Below, piece by piece: positions 1 to 9,739 of a stretch of 64,000 nt of DNA. Source of the stretch: Pseudomonadota bacterium (GTDB taxonomy: Bacteria > Desulfobacterota > Desulfobacteria > Desulfobacterales > JAHIVH01); the NCBI GenBank assembly GCA_018816735.1, contig JAHIVH010000129.1, positions 64,479 through 128,478 on the forward strand. The letters run 5' to 3'. The notes below the pieces were generated by a model. It saw only the letters and a list, made by a program, of their open reading frames with translations. It did not search any database and was not told where the DNA came from. The stretch's first letter is position 1. Every line of letters begins with the position of its first letter. The position numbers and the translations under genes were made by a program.

Positions 1-1
1 A

Positions 2-2794
2 CCGGATCTGGGAATGATCTGTACGGTTTTTGTCGCGGATTCCGGAGCAGAAGCACTTAAAGAAGGGTTTTCTTTAGGAGATGTTTTTGCCGGTTTTCAG
101 TATTCAATTATTCATAATTATTTGAATCGGGTGATGGGGCAGCGTACGTTCGGCAGGAAAATTTTTTTTCAGGGAAAACCGGCGACCAATCCATCCCTGG
201 CCTGGACGCTTGCAGCGGTTACAGAACGTGAAATAACCGTTCCTCCCAATCCCGGTGCAATGGGTGCCTGGGGTATCGGCATGTGCGCCATCGATTCTTT
301 AAAAAAAATACCTTCTCAACAGATACATATCGGGAAGATACTTGAAGCAGATGTCGTTGGGAGAAGTGAATTTCCCTGTGCGGACAAGGATTGTCAGACG
401 CTTTGCCCGATTGAGCGCACGACAATCATGGTCGGTGAAGCGGCGCACAAGATTCTCTCTGGCGGTGCCTGTTCGAAATATGAAGTTCTGTCCCAGACCT
501 TTCCAAAACTCTCCAAGGACGCACCTGATCCATTCATGGAAAGGGAAAGGCTTTTGTCATCTTACGATGGAGACTGGAAAGGCAAAAGAATCATCGGCAT
601 TCCGGAGGTTGGTCCTGTCCAGGGACATTTGCCATGGCTTGTGACCTATATAGGAGAATTGGGATTTCAACCCAAAATATTAAAATCAAATCCAAAAGCT
701 TTGGCAAAAGGAGAAAATCTCTGTAACAGTTATGATTCATGCGGGCCGACCAAGATATGCCATGCGATCTGCGATGCGGATGTGCCGGTGCTTTTTTTTC
801 CCAAAATTATGAATATCTATGACAGAATGGGGCATGGCGGTGAAAGTTGCGTTACAGGGCAATCCATGCCGGAGATGATTGAGCAGAGCATCAAGGCCCG
901 TAAAATGAGTACTATAATGATTCGGCCTGCTATTTCTTTTAAGAACGGCCTTCTTCATGAATCTGGCGAAAGATCACTCGCACGCGCACTCGGTGTTGAC
1001 CCTGAAAAGAATCGGTGCGCCATAAAAAAAGCAGCCGCAGCACAACTCGATTATGAAACCCATCTGATTCAAATTGGGCGAAAAGCGATTGATTATGCAG
1101 AAGCCGGGAACATTCCTGTGGTCGTTCTTTGTGGCGCCCGACATGTGATTCATGATCCTGCAATGAATGGAACCATTCCAAAGATTATTCGTCAGAATGG
1201 CGCAATGGCGATTCCCATGGACTGTTATCCCATTTCTGACAGAACACCGCCCATGAAAAAAATATACTGGGGGGAGGCAAAGCGGTATTTGCGAGTGGCC
1301 TATTCAGCCCGGAACACCGGAAATACGTTTCCGGTGATGCTGTCATCCTTTGGATGCGGACCGGCTTCGTTTACCGAGCATGTTTTTCAGAACATCCTTA
1401 AAGGCTATCCACATACAATTCTGGAAAGTGACGGTCATGGTGGAACAGCCGGATTCGTCACACGAATCCAGGCTTTTCTCCAGTCTGTTCATCAGTACCG
1501 CTCGGAAGGACAAGGCACGCAGGCGTTACCTGACGACGGTAACATTCTCTATGCCGTGGATCATGTCGGCGATAGAGCAACGCTCAGAACAGATGTTCAC
1601 TATATTATCTTCTCAAACAATGTAAACGTGGGGGAGCTGGTCGCAGCTGTCTTCAGATCAAACGGATATGACGCTGTGCCTGCCCCGCCTTTTTCTCATG
1701 AAAATTATAACCTCGGCAAAAAGGATTGTTCCGGCAAGGAGTGCTACGCCTATCCGAACATGTGGGGATCATTCCGATCATATCTGGAGGCGAATCCCCC
1801 CAAAGGGCTGACGCAGATCGTCACAGTGACGTCAACCATGTGCCGGGTCGGGTTGTTTGCGGTCAAGGATCAAATGGGCCTCGGTTATCTGGGGCTCTCA
1901 GACAAGGTAGGTGTGGCCGGATTCAAGGTCGAGGGCAGGCTCAAATTCAGAGGCAAGTTATGGGTTGGTATTGTTGCACTCGATTTGTTAAGACAGCTCT
2001 ATCTCTATCACATAGCCATAGAGCGTGAGCCTGGAGCCTCATTAACCATTTACAATAAATACGCGGAAAAAGTGCTGCGTTTGATGGAAGAACCGTTTAC
2101 AAAGGGTTTTGTTAAAACATTTGAAAAACTTGTAAATGATTGGGGCAGACTTCAAAAGATTATCGAGCAGGCTGCTTTGGATTACACGGCAATAAAAGCT
2201 TCAAAAAACGGCAGTAAGCCTTTACCCGTTGTTTTTGCCAGCGGGGATCGATTTGTAAGGGGCAATGACTTTATAAATAATAATCTTTTTTTAAAACTCG
2301 CTGAAAAAGGCATTCACATTGTCATGGAACCGGTTTCCTATTTTTTTGAATATCTTGCCCGCTATCATCCGCACATTTTCTACCATGACAGGGAAAAGGC
2401 AGGAAAACCTGAATTGATGTTTATGGTTCAAACACGAAACAGGCTTTACAGTCTTGTAAAAAAATATCATTCATGGCTTCCGGTGAATGATGTCGTGGAA
2501 GTGACAAACCGCTCAAAAGAGTTTATGGATAGATCGACAAACGGACCTATCCCCTATGCCATCGGCAGTGTCATGCATAATTGGGAGACAGGCCATTATG
2601 ATGGTGTCGTCCTGACATCCTGCTGGGGATGCGACAGTGGCCTTGTCGAAGAGAGCATACTCAAGCATAACAAGGATATCCCATGGTATTTCTTTTATGC
2701 AGACGGTACCCATATTGATGAGCGGAAACTGGCTGCCTATGCATTCCGGTTACAGCGAAATGTGGCCCGGAATTCTTCCATACATGCCTCATAG
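2..2794 (+). CDS. Acyl-CoA dehydratase activase-related protein, 5' end outside the window
   Basis: The reading frame is open to the left edge, so this is the 3' part of a larger gene; the ATG at 14 is internal. The first ~110 visible residues match the C-terminal half of a BcrAD/BadFG/HgdC-type ATPase, including the CTVF motif whose Cys is, in HgdC, one of two ligands of the dimer-bridging [4Fe-4S] cluster. After that comes a cysteine-containing stretch (CADKDCQTLCPIE) and a long region like the DUF2229/HgdB-like part of activase fusions. Family knowledge: such proteins activate 2-hydroxyacyl-CoA dehydratases or benzoyl-CoA reductases by ATP-driven low-potential electron transfer. The protein is paralogous in architecture to the 1410-aa protein at 26299. 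The true substrate cannot be told from the sequence. It ends 23 bp from the convergent LysR gene. Confidence 0.8.
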   Translation, partial: PDLGMICTVFVADSGAEALKEGFSLGDVFAGFQYSIIHNYLNRVMGQRTFGRKIFFQGKPATNPSLAWTLAAVTEREITVPPNPGAMGAWGIGMCAIDSLKKIPSQQIHIGKILEADVVGRSEFPCADKDCQTLCPIERTTIMVGEAAHKILSGGACSKYEVLSQTFPKLSKDAPDPFMERERLLSSYDGDWKGKRIIGIPEVGPVQGHLPWLVTYIGELGFQPKILKSNPKALAKGENLCNSYDSCGPTKICHAICDADVPVLFFPKIMNIYDRMGHGGESCVTGQSMPEMIEQSIKARKMSTIMIRPAISFKNGLLHESGERSLARALGVDPEKNRCAIKKAAAAQLDYETHLIQIGRKAIDYAEAGNIPVVVLCGARHVIHDPAMNGTIPKIIRQNGAMAIPMDCYPISDRTPPMKKIYWGEAKRYLRVAYSARNTGNTFPVMLSSFGCGPASFTEHVFQNILKGYPHTILESDGHGGTAGFVTRIQAFLQSVHQYRSEGQGTQALPDDGNILYAVDHVGDRATLRTDVHYIIFSNNVNVGELVAAVFRSNGYDAVPAPPFSHENYNLGKKDCSGKECYAYPNMWGSFRSYLEANPPKGLTQIVTVTSTMCRVGLFAVKDQMGLGYLGLSDKVGVAGFKVEGRLKFRGKLWVGIVALDLLRQLYLYHIAIEREPGASLTIYNKYAEKVLRLMEEPFTKGFVKTFEKLVNDWGRLQKIIEQAALDYTAIKASKNGSKPLPVVFASGDRFVRGNDFINNNLFLKLAEKGIHIVMEPVSYFFEYLARYHPHIFYHDREKAGKPELMFMVQTRNRLYSLVKKYHSWLPVNDVVEVTNRSKEFMDRSTNGPIPYAIGSVMHNWETGHYDGVVLTSCWGCDSGLVEESILKHNKDIPWYFFYADGTHIDERKLAAYAFRLQRNVARNSSIHAS

Positions 2795-2817
2795 GGGTTT
2801 GAATTTTTATGTGAGCG

Positions 2818-3702
2818 TCAGTCTGCAAGGTGTTGTCTGAAAATAGTCATAAAGTCTTTCAGAATTTCTGAAAACCATTTGTCTTTATGCCAGATCATGC
2901 AGATGCCGGTTTCAATCTCCTCAGCCAGTGACAGTTGAACCAGTCTTTTCTGTTTCAGTTCTTCCCGGACGGCGATTTCCGGTATTATCGTCAATCCCAT
3001 GCCTTTTATAACGCTTTGTTTTATGGCTTCAATGCTGTTCATTTCAATAATGGCCGCAGGGCGGATGTTTTCTAGTGTCAGCATCTGTTCAAACATCATT
3101 CTGTATCCACAGTCCGATTTGGGGAGAAGCAGGGGGTGGTCACGCAGTGCTTTGTGGTGAAACGGTTTATTACAGGTCAATGGATGCCGGGGAGAGGTGA
3201 CGAGAATTAACTGCTCAACTTTTAACATTTCAAAATTCAAGTTGGCGACATCAATAGAATCGGCCAGCAGGAATGCCAGATCCACTGTACCGATGGACAG
3301 TTCATGTTCCAGTGAGTAGAGGGCACAGCTCGTTACATCGAAATGAACATCAGGGTACTTAGCGTGAAATTTGCACAGGGCCTCAGGCAAATGATATGTG
3401 GCGATTGTCTGGGGCATTCTCAGCGTTAACAGGGTCTTTATTTCTGATTTTCCTGTAATTTCAGCCCGGGCTTCCGCTTCAATCGACAGCAGTTTATGTG
3501 TATAACGAAGCATTTTTTCACCGGCTTCTGTGAGAACGACACGTTTTCCGATCCGCTTGAAGAGCGGGGCACCAATTTCATTCTCTAGTGTTTTGATTTG
3601 GGAAGAGATGCTGGATTGCGCATAATTTAATACTTTTGCCGCCTGATTGAAGTTCATTAATGTCGCTACAGTACGGAATGTTTTAAGTCGTTGAAAGTCC
3701 AT
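2818..3702 (-). CDS. LysR family transcriptional regulator
   Basis: A 294-aa protein of normal length for the LysR family. Residues 1-60 form the winged helix-turn-helix (MDFQRLKTFRTVATLMNFNQ, then a QSSISSQIKTLE recognition helix), followed by the two-lobed effector-binding domain. The gene is divergent from the Tat-exported aldo/keto reductase at 3869, with 166 bp between the two starts. A perfect interrupted palindrome of the LysR T-N11-A type lies 20-34 bp upstream of this start (3722-3736), which suggests autoregulation and possibly control of the reductase. The effector is unknown. Start chosen at the ATG opening the HTH, with a GGAACCCC stretch just upstream. Confidence 0.93.
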   Translation of the reverse strand: MDFQRLKTFRTVATLMNFNQAAKVLNYAQSSISSQIKTLENEIGAPLFKRIGKRVVLTEAGEKMLRYTHKLLSIEAEARAEITGKSEIKTLLTLRMPQTIATYHLPEALCKFHAKYPDVHFDVTSCALYSLEHELSIGTVDLAFLLADSIDVANLNFEMLKVEQLILVTSPRHPLTCNKPFHHKALRDHPLLLPKSDCGYRMMFEQMLTLENIRPAAIIEMNSIEAIKQSVIKGMGLTIIPEIAVREELKQKRLVQLSLAEEIETGICMIWHKDKWFSEILKDFMTIFRQHLAD

Positions 3703-3721
3703 GGGGTTCCTTTTTTTATAA

Positions 3722-3736
3722 ATCGAAATTTTCGAT
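3722..3736. promoter_or_regulatory. Probable LysR-type operator palindrome
   Basis: ATCGAAATTTTCGAT has 7-bp perfect arms around one central T and fits the LysR consensus T-N11-A (T at 3723, A at 3735). It sits between the lysR start and the divergent reductase gene, so it is the natural target of the adjacent regulator. Inference from position and symmetry only. Confidence 0.55.
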
Positions 3737-3868
3737 AAGTTTATTGAAAATATCCGTTGGACAACAAAATGTATTATCGTTAAAAATTGATTTTAAAGGC
3801 CATTTTAAATTCTTCAAGTAAAATCATAAATACAGATAAATGAATAGTATTGAAAAGGTGATGGAAAA

Positions 3869-5110
3869 ATGAATACAACACGGAACAGATACACACGAAG
3901 ATGCTTTTTAAAAACAGCCGGTGCGGCAGGATTAGGATCATTACTCTCTGCTGCGGATGACATGTCAGATGCATTTGCCGCACCATCGGAAATAATACAG
4001 CCGGAAGATACTGTACCCCGGCGTCCTTTTGGAAAAACAGGCGAAAATGTTTCCATTCTGGCGCTTGGGGGATACTTTGATGCGTTAAACAATCAGTCAC
4101 TTTTAAAACAGGCCATTCTCTCAGGCGTCACCTACTGGGAGTCGTCTTTTTCATGCAAAGGCGGAAAAGAAGGATACGGCGTTTACCTGAAACACAATCC
4201 CCAGGACCGTAAAAAAATATTTTTGTCTGCAAAGACGTCCTCAAAAGATCCGGTAAAAATGGGCCAGGAGCTCGATGAAACCCTAAGCGTATTGAATACA
4301 TCATATATTGATTATTTCGTTATTCACGCTGTTGACAATGCGGAAGATTTGAATGCTGACATCAGAAAATGGGCGGATCAGAAGAAATCCGAAGGAAAAA
4401 TTAAATTTTTTGGATTCAGCACACACCAGAATATGGAAGATTGCATCATCCGCGCGGCCAAGTTTGGCTGGATTGACGGCATTATGACAACCTATAATTA
4501 CAGGCTCATGAATACGGATAAAATGAAAATGGCAGTGGATGCCTGTGTAAAAGCCGGTATTGGCCTGAGTGCCATCAAATCACAAGCCGAATTAACCAAT
4601 CCAAAAGCGACAATAGGATTGGAGAGCCCTACAGCCATGAAACTGACGGCGCAATTCATGAAAAAAGGATTTACCTTGCAGCAGGCAAAACTCAAAGCAA
4701 TCTGGGAAAATCCGCATATCGCCAGTATTTGTTCCTTGATGCCGAATATGACGATACTGGTATCCAACGTGGCAGCCGCTCTGGATAAGACAAGTTTATC
4801 AACCCATGATTTGAACTTGCTGAAGCGGTATTCTGATGAAACATCTTCCTGCTATTGCTCAGGGTGTGCAAATGTTTGTGAAACTGCCATTTCAGGCAAG
4901 GTTCCTATAAGCAAAGTGATGCGGTATCTGATGTATTATCATAGTTATGGCGACCGTGACAGGGCGCGTTACCTTTATAATGCCCTCCCGATTCAGATGA
5001 GAAAAGATATTGCGAATCTGGATTATTTTGAATCCGAAAAAAAATGTCCACAAAAAATTGCAATTGGAAAATTCATGCGGCAGGCTGCAAAGGAACTGAT
5101 GTCTTCTTAG
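3869..5110 (+). CDS. Tat-exported aldo/keto reductase with C-terminal Cys motif
   Basis: 413 aa. Residues 9-15 read TRRCFLK and are followed by a hydrophobic stretch (AGAAGLGSLLSA), a twin-arginine signal peptide, so a folded, cofactor-loaded protein is probably exported. From residue ~50 the RRPFGKTGENVSILALGG start of an AKR barrel is clear. The lysine motif (LSAKTS) and the histidine motif (YFVIHAVD) of the AKR tetrad are present, but the usual DTA-x-x-Y segment reads WESSFSCKGG, so the Asp and Tyr positions are altered. The C-terminus carries C-x-C-x2-C-x3-C (CYCSGCANVC), resembling the Fe-S motif of ferredoxin-type AKRs. AAGGTG at 3855-3860 supports the start. It is divergent from lysR. 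Substrate unknown; the changed tetrad makes classical reductase activity uncertain. Confidence 0.85.
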   Translation: MNTTRNRYTRRCFLKTAGAAGLGSLLSAADDMSDAFAAPSEIIQPEDTVPRRPFGKTGENVSILALGGYFDALNNQSLLKQAILSGVTYWESSFSCKGGKEGYGVYLKHNPQDRKKIFLSAKTSSKDPVKMGQELDETLSVLNTSYIDYFVIHAVDNAEDLNADIRKWADQKKSEGKIKFFGFSTHQNMEDCIIRAAKFGWIDGIMTTYNYRLMNTDKMKMAVDACVKAGIGLSAIKSQAELTNPKATIGLESPTAMKLTAQFMKKGFTLQQAKLKAIWENPHIASICSLMPNMTILVSNVAAALDKTSLSTHDLNLLKRYSDETSSCYCSGCANVCETAISGKVPISKVMRYLMYYHSYGDRDRARYLYNALPIQMRKDIANLDYFESEKKCPQKIAIGKFMRQAAKELMSS

Positions 5111-5153
5111 GCAGACATAAATCAGAATTTCCATACCCGGGAGCAGTTTTCGC

Positions 5154-7319
5154 TTAGGGGAGCTTTATCGAAAACACGGTGTATTCGATTGATGAGAAAA
5201 CAGGTGATTCCGGAATGATTCTGATTCTGATTTCATCCTTGTTGGCTGTGGTTTCAGGTTTAAGTACGATATCGTCTTCAGACCATATCTTCCATTGATT
5301 ACTTCCTGCATTGTACAGGACGGCAGCCAGCTCCCCATCCACCTCCACACGGGCTCTCTGATCCGGAATGCTTTGATTGAAAAGCCGGCGCAGCAGGATT
5401 CCTTTGTTATCCGGGTCGATCTTAACGGTAAACGCATATGGCGCATCATGTTCAACAACGGAAAAATGCTCCCGGTATTCTGAATCCTCAGGGGGTGAAT
5501 GAAAAATACCTGTTATGGTCAGATAGGATACCCAAAAAATTTCAGGGAAAAATTTCGGCCTTTTTAAAATAACGCCAAGATCCTGACCATTATTCTCTCC
5601 TTCAAAAAAACCGGAAAGGTCTTTGGTCGATACAGGATCGTCGCCATAAAAATCATGATTTTGAAGATTATCCCTATCTGTCATATCTATATAATCCGTT
5701 TTAAAAAGACTGCTATCATTTACACCGTAATATAAGACCATGCTTCGATAATGACCGGGCACATTATTGAAAGGCCCGTGCTGAATGGAGAAGCGGGCTC
5801 TCTTTCGAAAAGGCACCAGATCAGTCAGGTGGAATCTGTACATGGTAATATCCGAGGTATCGCCCAGGGATATGCTTTTTTTTCTATAGGTAGGCGCCCC
5901 GTGAAGTGGGCATGAAAATGCGCGGCTGCAGAAATACCAGGAACCGTTAAAATAGGTTTCCGTTGCATCGCCTATGATAAATGGTGTTCTGCAATCGTCT
6001 GTGTAGATATGCTCATCCCCTTCAAGGAAGGTTTCGGAAGTATCGCTTACAGAAAGAATTGTACCCACAATATGACCCCGGCCTTTGATATCGGCAAAAA
6101 GATAGTCCCGTCCGGGTTCAAGTTCATCGCTTTCATGAAACATAGTCCTAAAGTAACCTGACGACGTGCCCAAACCCGTTATCACAGAGGTGTCCGCCTC
6201 TATCACTATTTTTCCAAAGAAAGCGCTTGCCGCCCCCTTGTTACAGAGAGAGATGCGTGCATTTTTTTTAAACGGCATGGGTAACCTGAAGTAAAACATC
6301 CCTTCATGATCCTGGCCAATCACCGTGCTTTTCAATCGGGCATTTTTGGAAACCACCCTTCGTTTTTTTGAAAAGCGGTTTTCCACTGCATAAAAGAGAG
6401 AGAGAGGGGCATTGATGGAGGGTTGAGACTCATCATCCCAATACGCTTGAATCCAGGTGGATTTTAATATGTCATCATCTTCGGGGATGTTGATCCGGAT
6501 GCACGTGATGGTCCCGCTTTCATTTTTTACGAAAATATCCTTTGTCGAGGAAGGGGAAACGGTTACATCATCTAATTCTGTTGCAATATCGCCAGACGGT
6601 TCCATGGCCGTTTCAGGATCAAAAAACGCTGCATTTTCCTGGGCCATGGCTGCTTCAAGGGGTTGAACTTCGGTACCCAATGGATATGAATGGAACCAGT
6701 AATGATAGAAGAAACTTGGTAAGCCACCGCCATCCACCGTTCCTTTCAATCCGTCTGAAAACGGGATCGGAAGATAAGAGGTGTAACCTCCGGTCGATTC
6801 CTTGCCAGTGACGGTGAGCGGATAATCAAACGGCGGGTCACCATTCCATTTATCAAGGGCGATGGAAAGTTCAGGACGGGTATTGCCCTCAAAATAAAAA
6901 TTAACGTTTCCCAGGGCATCTGCGGCCATTCTCTCAAAACAAAACGGAATCAGATTATGATTCGACCACGAATACCATGAGCTGTAGATACAGCCTGGGC
7001 CGGAAACATCTATCACAACGACACGGGGCCAGATTTCCGGCCGGATATATTCGGAAATATTGGTAAAGCCATTGTCGTTTCCCCCTTTCCGGTCATGCAC
7101 GGAAGCCTCCCGGCAAATAATGAGGTCCCGCAATCGTGGCAGCGTTTTTTCAAAATTCAAACTGTTCACCCCGATAATCTCATCAGGCAAGGCCATTTCA
7201 TTTGCCGATGCTTCAGAGGTGAATGTGTTAACGGTTTGATAAGGAACTATCCAGAAGACAAGCATGGATAATACAATACAAGTTTTAAAATTCAAACATT
7301 TCAAAGTCAATTTTTTCAT
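5154..7319 (-). CDS. Secreted DUF2961 / GH172-type glycoside hydrolase
   Basis: 721 aa with an N-terminal signal peptide (charged start, hydrophobic core at 12-28, cleavage likely near SEASA). Early DUF2961 features include the GPGCIYSSWYSW segment (~108), the DYPL and PIPFSDG segments (166-190) and FFYHYWFHSYP (~203). The C-terminal half has the paired motifs FLEGDE (Glu433) and ATETYF (Glu454), then YRFHLTD and FSIQHG. In the characterised GH172 enzyme of Bifidobacterium the two catalytic glutamates are also 21 residues apart, as far as I recall. GH172 enzymes act on D-fructofuranosides and D-arabinofuranosides. The protein is longer than typical members because of an insertion around residues 220-330, and the usual GTEDYF reads ATETYF. 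No glycan genes adjoin it; a D-arabinofuranose donor pathway lies at 36-39 kb. Confidence 0.78.
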   Translation of the reverse strand: MKKLTLKCLNFKTCIVLSMLVFWIVPYQTVNTFTSEASANEMALPDEIIGVNSLNFEKTLPRLRDLIICREASVHDRKGGNDNGFTNISEYIRPEIWPRVVVIDVSGPGCIYSSWYSWSNHNLIPFCFERMAADALGNVNFYFEGNTRPELSIALDKWNGDPPFDYPLTVTGKESTGGYTSYLPIPFSDGLKGTVDGGGLPSFFYHYWFHSYPLGTEVQPLEAAMAQENAAFFDPETAMEPSGDIATELDDVTVSPSSTKDIFVKNESGTITCIRINIPEDDDILKSTWIQAYWDDESQPSINAPLSLFYAVENRFSKKRRVVSKNARLKSTVIGQDHEGMFYFRLPMPFKKNARISLCNKGAASAFFGKIVIEADTSVITGLGTSSGYFRTMFHESDELEPGRDYLFADIKGRGHIVGTILSVSDTSETFLEGDEHIYTDDCRTPFIIGDATETYFNGSWYFCSRAFSCPLHGAPTYRKKSISLGDTSDITMYRFHLTDLVPFRKRARFSIQHGPFNNVPGHYRSMVLYYGVNDSSLFKTDYIDMTDRDNLQNHDFYGDDPVSTKDLSGFFEGENNGQDLGVILKRPKFFPEIFWVSYLTITGIFHSPPEDSEYREHFSVVEHDAPYAFTVKIDPDNKGILLRRLFNQSIPDQRARVEVDGELAAVLYNAGSNQWKIWSEDDIVLKPETTANKDEIRIRIIPESPVFSSIEYTVFSIKLP

Positions 7320-7478
7320 AGCCGTCGCATTCGCCAGCGATTGGCAGGGTGGAATTTAATGCATTTTAAGATACAATATCAAATGCGTTCTGGGCAGATT
7401 AAACTGTATCATTGGGCCATTGTCGTTTCAAAACTTGCTAATCCATCAGAACGCCATAAAATATCAGTAATGTCACAT

Positions 7479-9653
7479 TTACTTGTGCGTATCCAGAAAA
7501 CGCCGGTATTCGACCATCCGTGCAAGCGATTTTACCGCTCTTTCCGGTGTGGGGAAGAACACAGCCTTATGCTTTTTCCCGTCAACCCGGTAAACGGTTT
7601 TGTCTTGTTCATCGGTGATGATATTGACGCCATATATCGGTTTTTTGTAGGTTTCCATGAGGTTAACCACATGTTCAATGTAACGTTTTTCAAAATCGGC
7701 AATGGCATTCACGACCGCATCGAGAAATTCCTTGGAGTAGGAGCTGTCTGCCTTTCCCACAGATTGGGCCAGGTGACTGCTCATGATTCGCTTTCCCATG
7801 ATGCCCAGGTTGATGACCGCATCACATCCATCCCATTTCATCAGTTCTTCCAGAACGGTCATGGGAAGGCTGTTGTCATTTTCTCCCACAAGGTCGATGG
7901 GATTGGCTTTACTCCAGTATGGCGGTAGAATTTTGTCAATTTTGGCCGTGATTTCAGGGGACAGCTGAGGTAAAGCCAGATTGTAGTATTCACAGAGATC
8001 TGCAGTTACAACGCCCCAACCGCCGCCCAACGTCATAACAGCTACCCGGTTTCCTGTGGGAAGCGGGAGGGAAGAAAAAGACGCTGCCAGATCGAGCATT
8101 TCAAGGGACTGGTTGACATTGATGATTCCTGCCTGGGTACACATGGCATCAAATACTTTGGTATCGGACGTCAGCGCCCCGGTATGGCTGGATGCGGCAA
8201 GATTGCCGGCCTTGCTCCGACCGCCTTTCAAGAGAACGATCGGTTTCTTTTTACTGACTTTTTTGGCGCTTTCAAAAAATCGCCGTCCGTTTTTCACGCT
8301 CTCCACGTAGAGCATAACCGTTTCCGTGAGTTCGTCTTCATGAAATGTATCCAGGAAATCTTCAATGGTAAGCATGGCTTCATTTCCCGATCCGCAGAAC
8401 CCCCGGATACCGATGTCCTGCTGGTAGGCGAAGGCCAGGAGCTGGGTTCCCATGTTTCCGGACTGGGAGACGATGGACGTACTTCCCTTTTTGGGTCTGA
8501 CATGAACGCCTGTGCAGTAGAGGTTGATATGCGGATTGCATATTCCCATCGTATTTGGACCAAGCATGAGAATACCCGCTTCTTTTGCTTTTTTGACGAG
8601 TTCCTTTTCGAGTTTTTTCCCCTCCTCACCGGTTTCGCCAAATCCGGAAGAAATAAGAAGCATATCCTTGATGCCTTTTTTCTGCAACTGGGGAATCAGG
8701 TCCATGACTTTGGACGCCGGAATGGTCACGACCACCAGGTCAACTTTTCCGGGAATGTCTTCGATGGATTTGTATGCTTTTTTGTTGATAATGGTTCCCC
8801 CTTTGGGGTTAACCAGATAAATTTCACTGTTGTAGTCGCCACTTATTGTATTTGTGGGAAGGGTGTGTCCCCATTTGCCCATGGTGGCTGTGGCACCGAT
8901 AAAGGCAATCGGTTTGGGATAAAAGAAGAACTTGATGGACTCCGGGCTGACCGGTTCCGGAAAAGACATCTCTCTAGTGGTTTTCCCCTTCACGATCAGT
9001 GCATCCACTGCCAGAATATTTCCATCCGGTTGCACCAGAAGGGGATTGATGTCGATTTCAGCGATGTCCGGGGCTGCCATGCTGAGGTCGGAGAGGCCTT
9101 TTAGCGTTCGGACGATTGCCTCCATGTTGACCTGTTTCTCACCCCTGAAATTGCCCAGAAGTTTTTGCGAATGGATTTCACCGATCATTCCCGTAATGTC
9201 GATATCTGTCAACGGAGCGAGTCTGAATGAAACATCAGAAAGGGCTTCCGTAAAGACACCGCCAAGCCCGAACATGATGACCGGGCCGAACATCTGGTCT
9301 CTGAACATGCCTGCCACAAATTCACGTTTACCGGTTAAAAACGGCTGAACCAGGAAACCTTCAAGATCACTGCCTGCCTCCTTTGAAATGGCATCAGCCG
9401 CATCTGTAACCGCTTTTTTATTTTCAAGGTTCAGATGAACAAGCCCCCGTTCTGTTTTATGAGTGAGCTTTGCCCCAAGGCCTTTTAATACAACGGGAAA
9501 ACCGGTTTCTTCCGAAAGACGGACAGCCTCTTCCTTGGTTTTGGCTGTCTTTTCAACGATAACCGGAACACCATAGCCGGAAAGGATTTTTTTGGATTCA
9601 CTTTCAGACAGGGATTGGCGATTTTCCGGGTTCTTTTTTTTTGTATCTGCCAT
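7479..9653 (-). CDS. Acetate/acyl-CoA ligase (ADP-forming), fused beta-alpha form
   Basis: 724 aa. Domain order: ATP-grasp_5 (residues ~14-225, with the GFPVVLKGLGAKLTHKTE segment), CoA-binding Rossmann domain (~236-370, FIGATATMGKWG and the GPNTMGICNP stretch), succinyl-CoA-ligase-like domain (~390-720). His490 in AASSHTGALTSD is at the position of the phospho-histidine of ADP-forming synthetases. The enzyme interconverts an acyl-CoA, ADP and phosphate with the free acid, CoA and ATP; substrate range cannot be read from the sequence. It is the last gene of a minus-strand run MBL hydrolase, larE, larB, ligase; the gap after larB is 86 bp. AAGGACG lies just before the ATG. The ATP-grasp-first order is one of the known permutations of this family. 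Confidence 0.9.
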   Translation of the reverse strand: MADTKKKNPENRQSLSESESKKILSGYGVPVIVEKTAKTKEEAVRLSEETGFPVVLKGLGAKLTHKTERGLVHLNLENKKAVTDAADAISKEAGSDLEGFLVQPFLTGKREFVAGMFRDQMFGPVIMFGLGGVFTEALSDVSFRLAPLTDIDITGMIGEIHSQKLLGNFRGEKQVNMEAIVRTLKGLSDLSMAAPDIAEIDINPLLVQPDGNILAVDALIVKGKTTREMSFPEPVSPESIKFFFYPKPIAFIGATATMGKWGHTLPTNTISGDYNSEIYLVNPKGGTIINKKAYKSIEDIPGKVDLVVVTIPASKVMDLIPQLQKKGIKDMLLISSGFGETGEEGKKLEKELVKKAKEAGILMLGPNTMGICNPHINLYCTGVHVRPKKGSTSIVSQSGNMGTQLLAFAYQQDIGIRGFCGSGNEAMLTIEDFLDTFHEDELTETVMLYVESVKNGRRFFESAKKVSKKKPIVLLKGGRSKAGNLAASSHTGALTSDTKVFDAMCTQAGIINVNQSLEMLDLAASFSSLPLPTGNRVAVMTLGGGWGVVTADLCEYYNLALPQLSPEITAKIDKILPPYWSKANPIDLVGENDNSLPMTVLEELMKWDGCDAVINLGIMGKRIMSSHLAQSVGKADSSYSKEFLDAVVNAIADFEKRYIEHVVNLMETYKKPIYGVNIITDEQDKTVYRVDGKKHKAVFFPTPERAVKSLARMVEYRRFLDTHK

Positions 9654-9739
9654 GTTACACGTCCTTCATTCTTTAAAGTTAATTCGATATATTTCCTTTA
9701 AATCCGCCATGATATTTTTCATCAGGAAGGATTTGTTTT

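Noticed and set aside
8184-9104. 306-codon open frame on the plus strand
   Set aside because: It lies wholly antisense to the ADP-forming ligase and its translation shows no domain; it follows from codon bias of the real gene.
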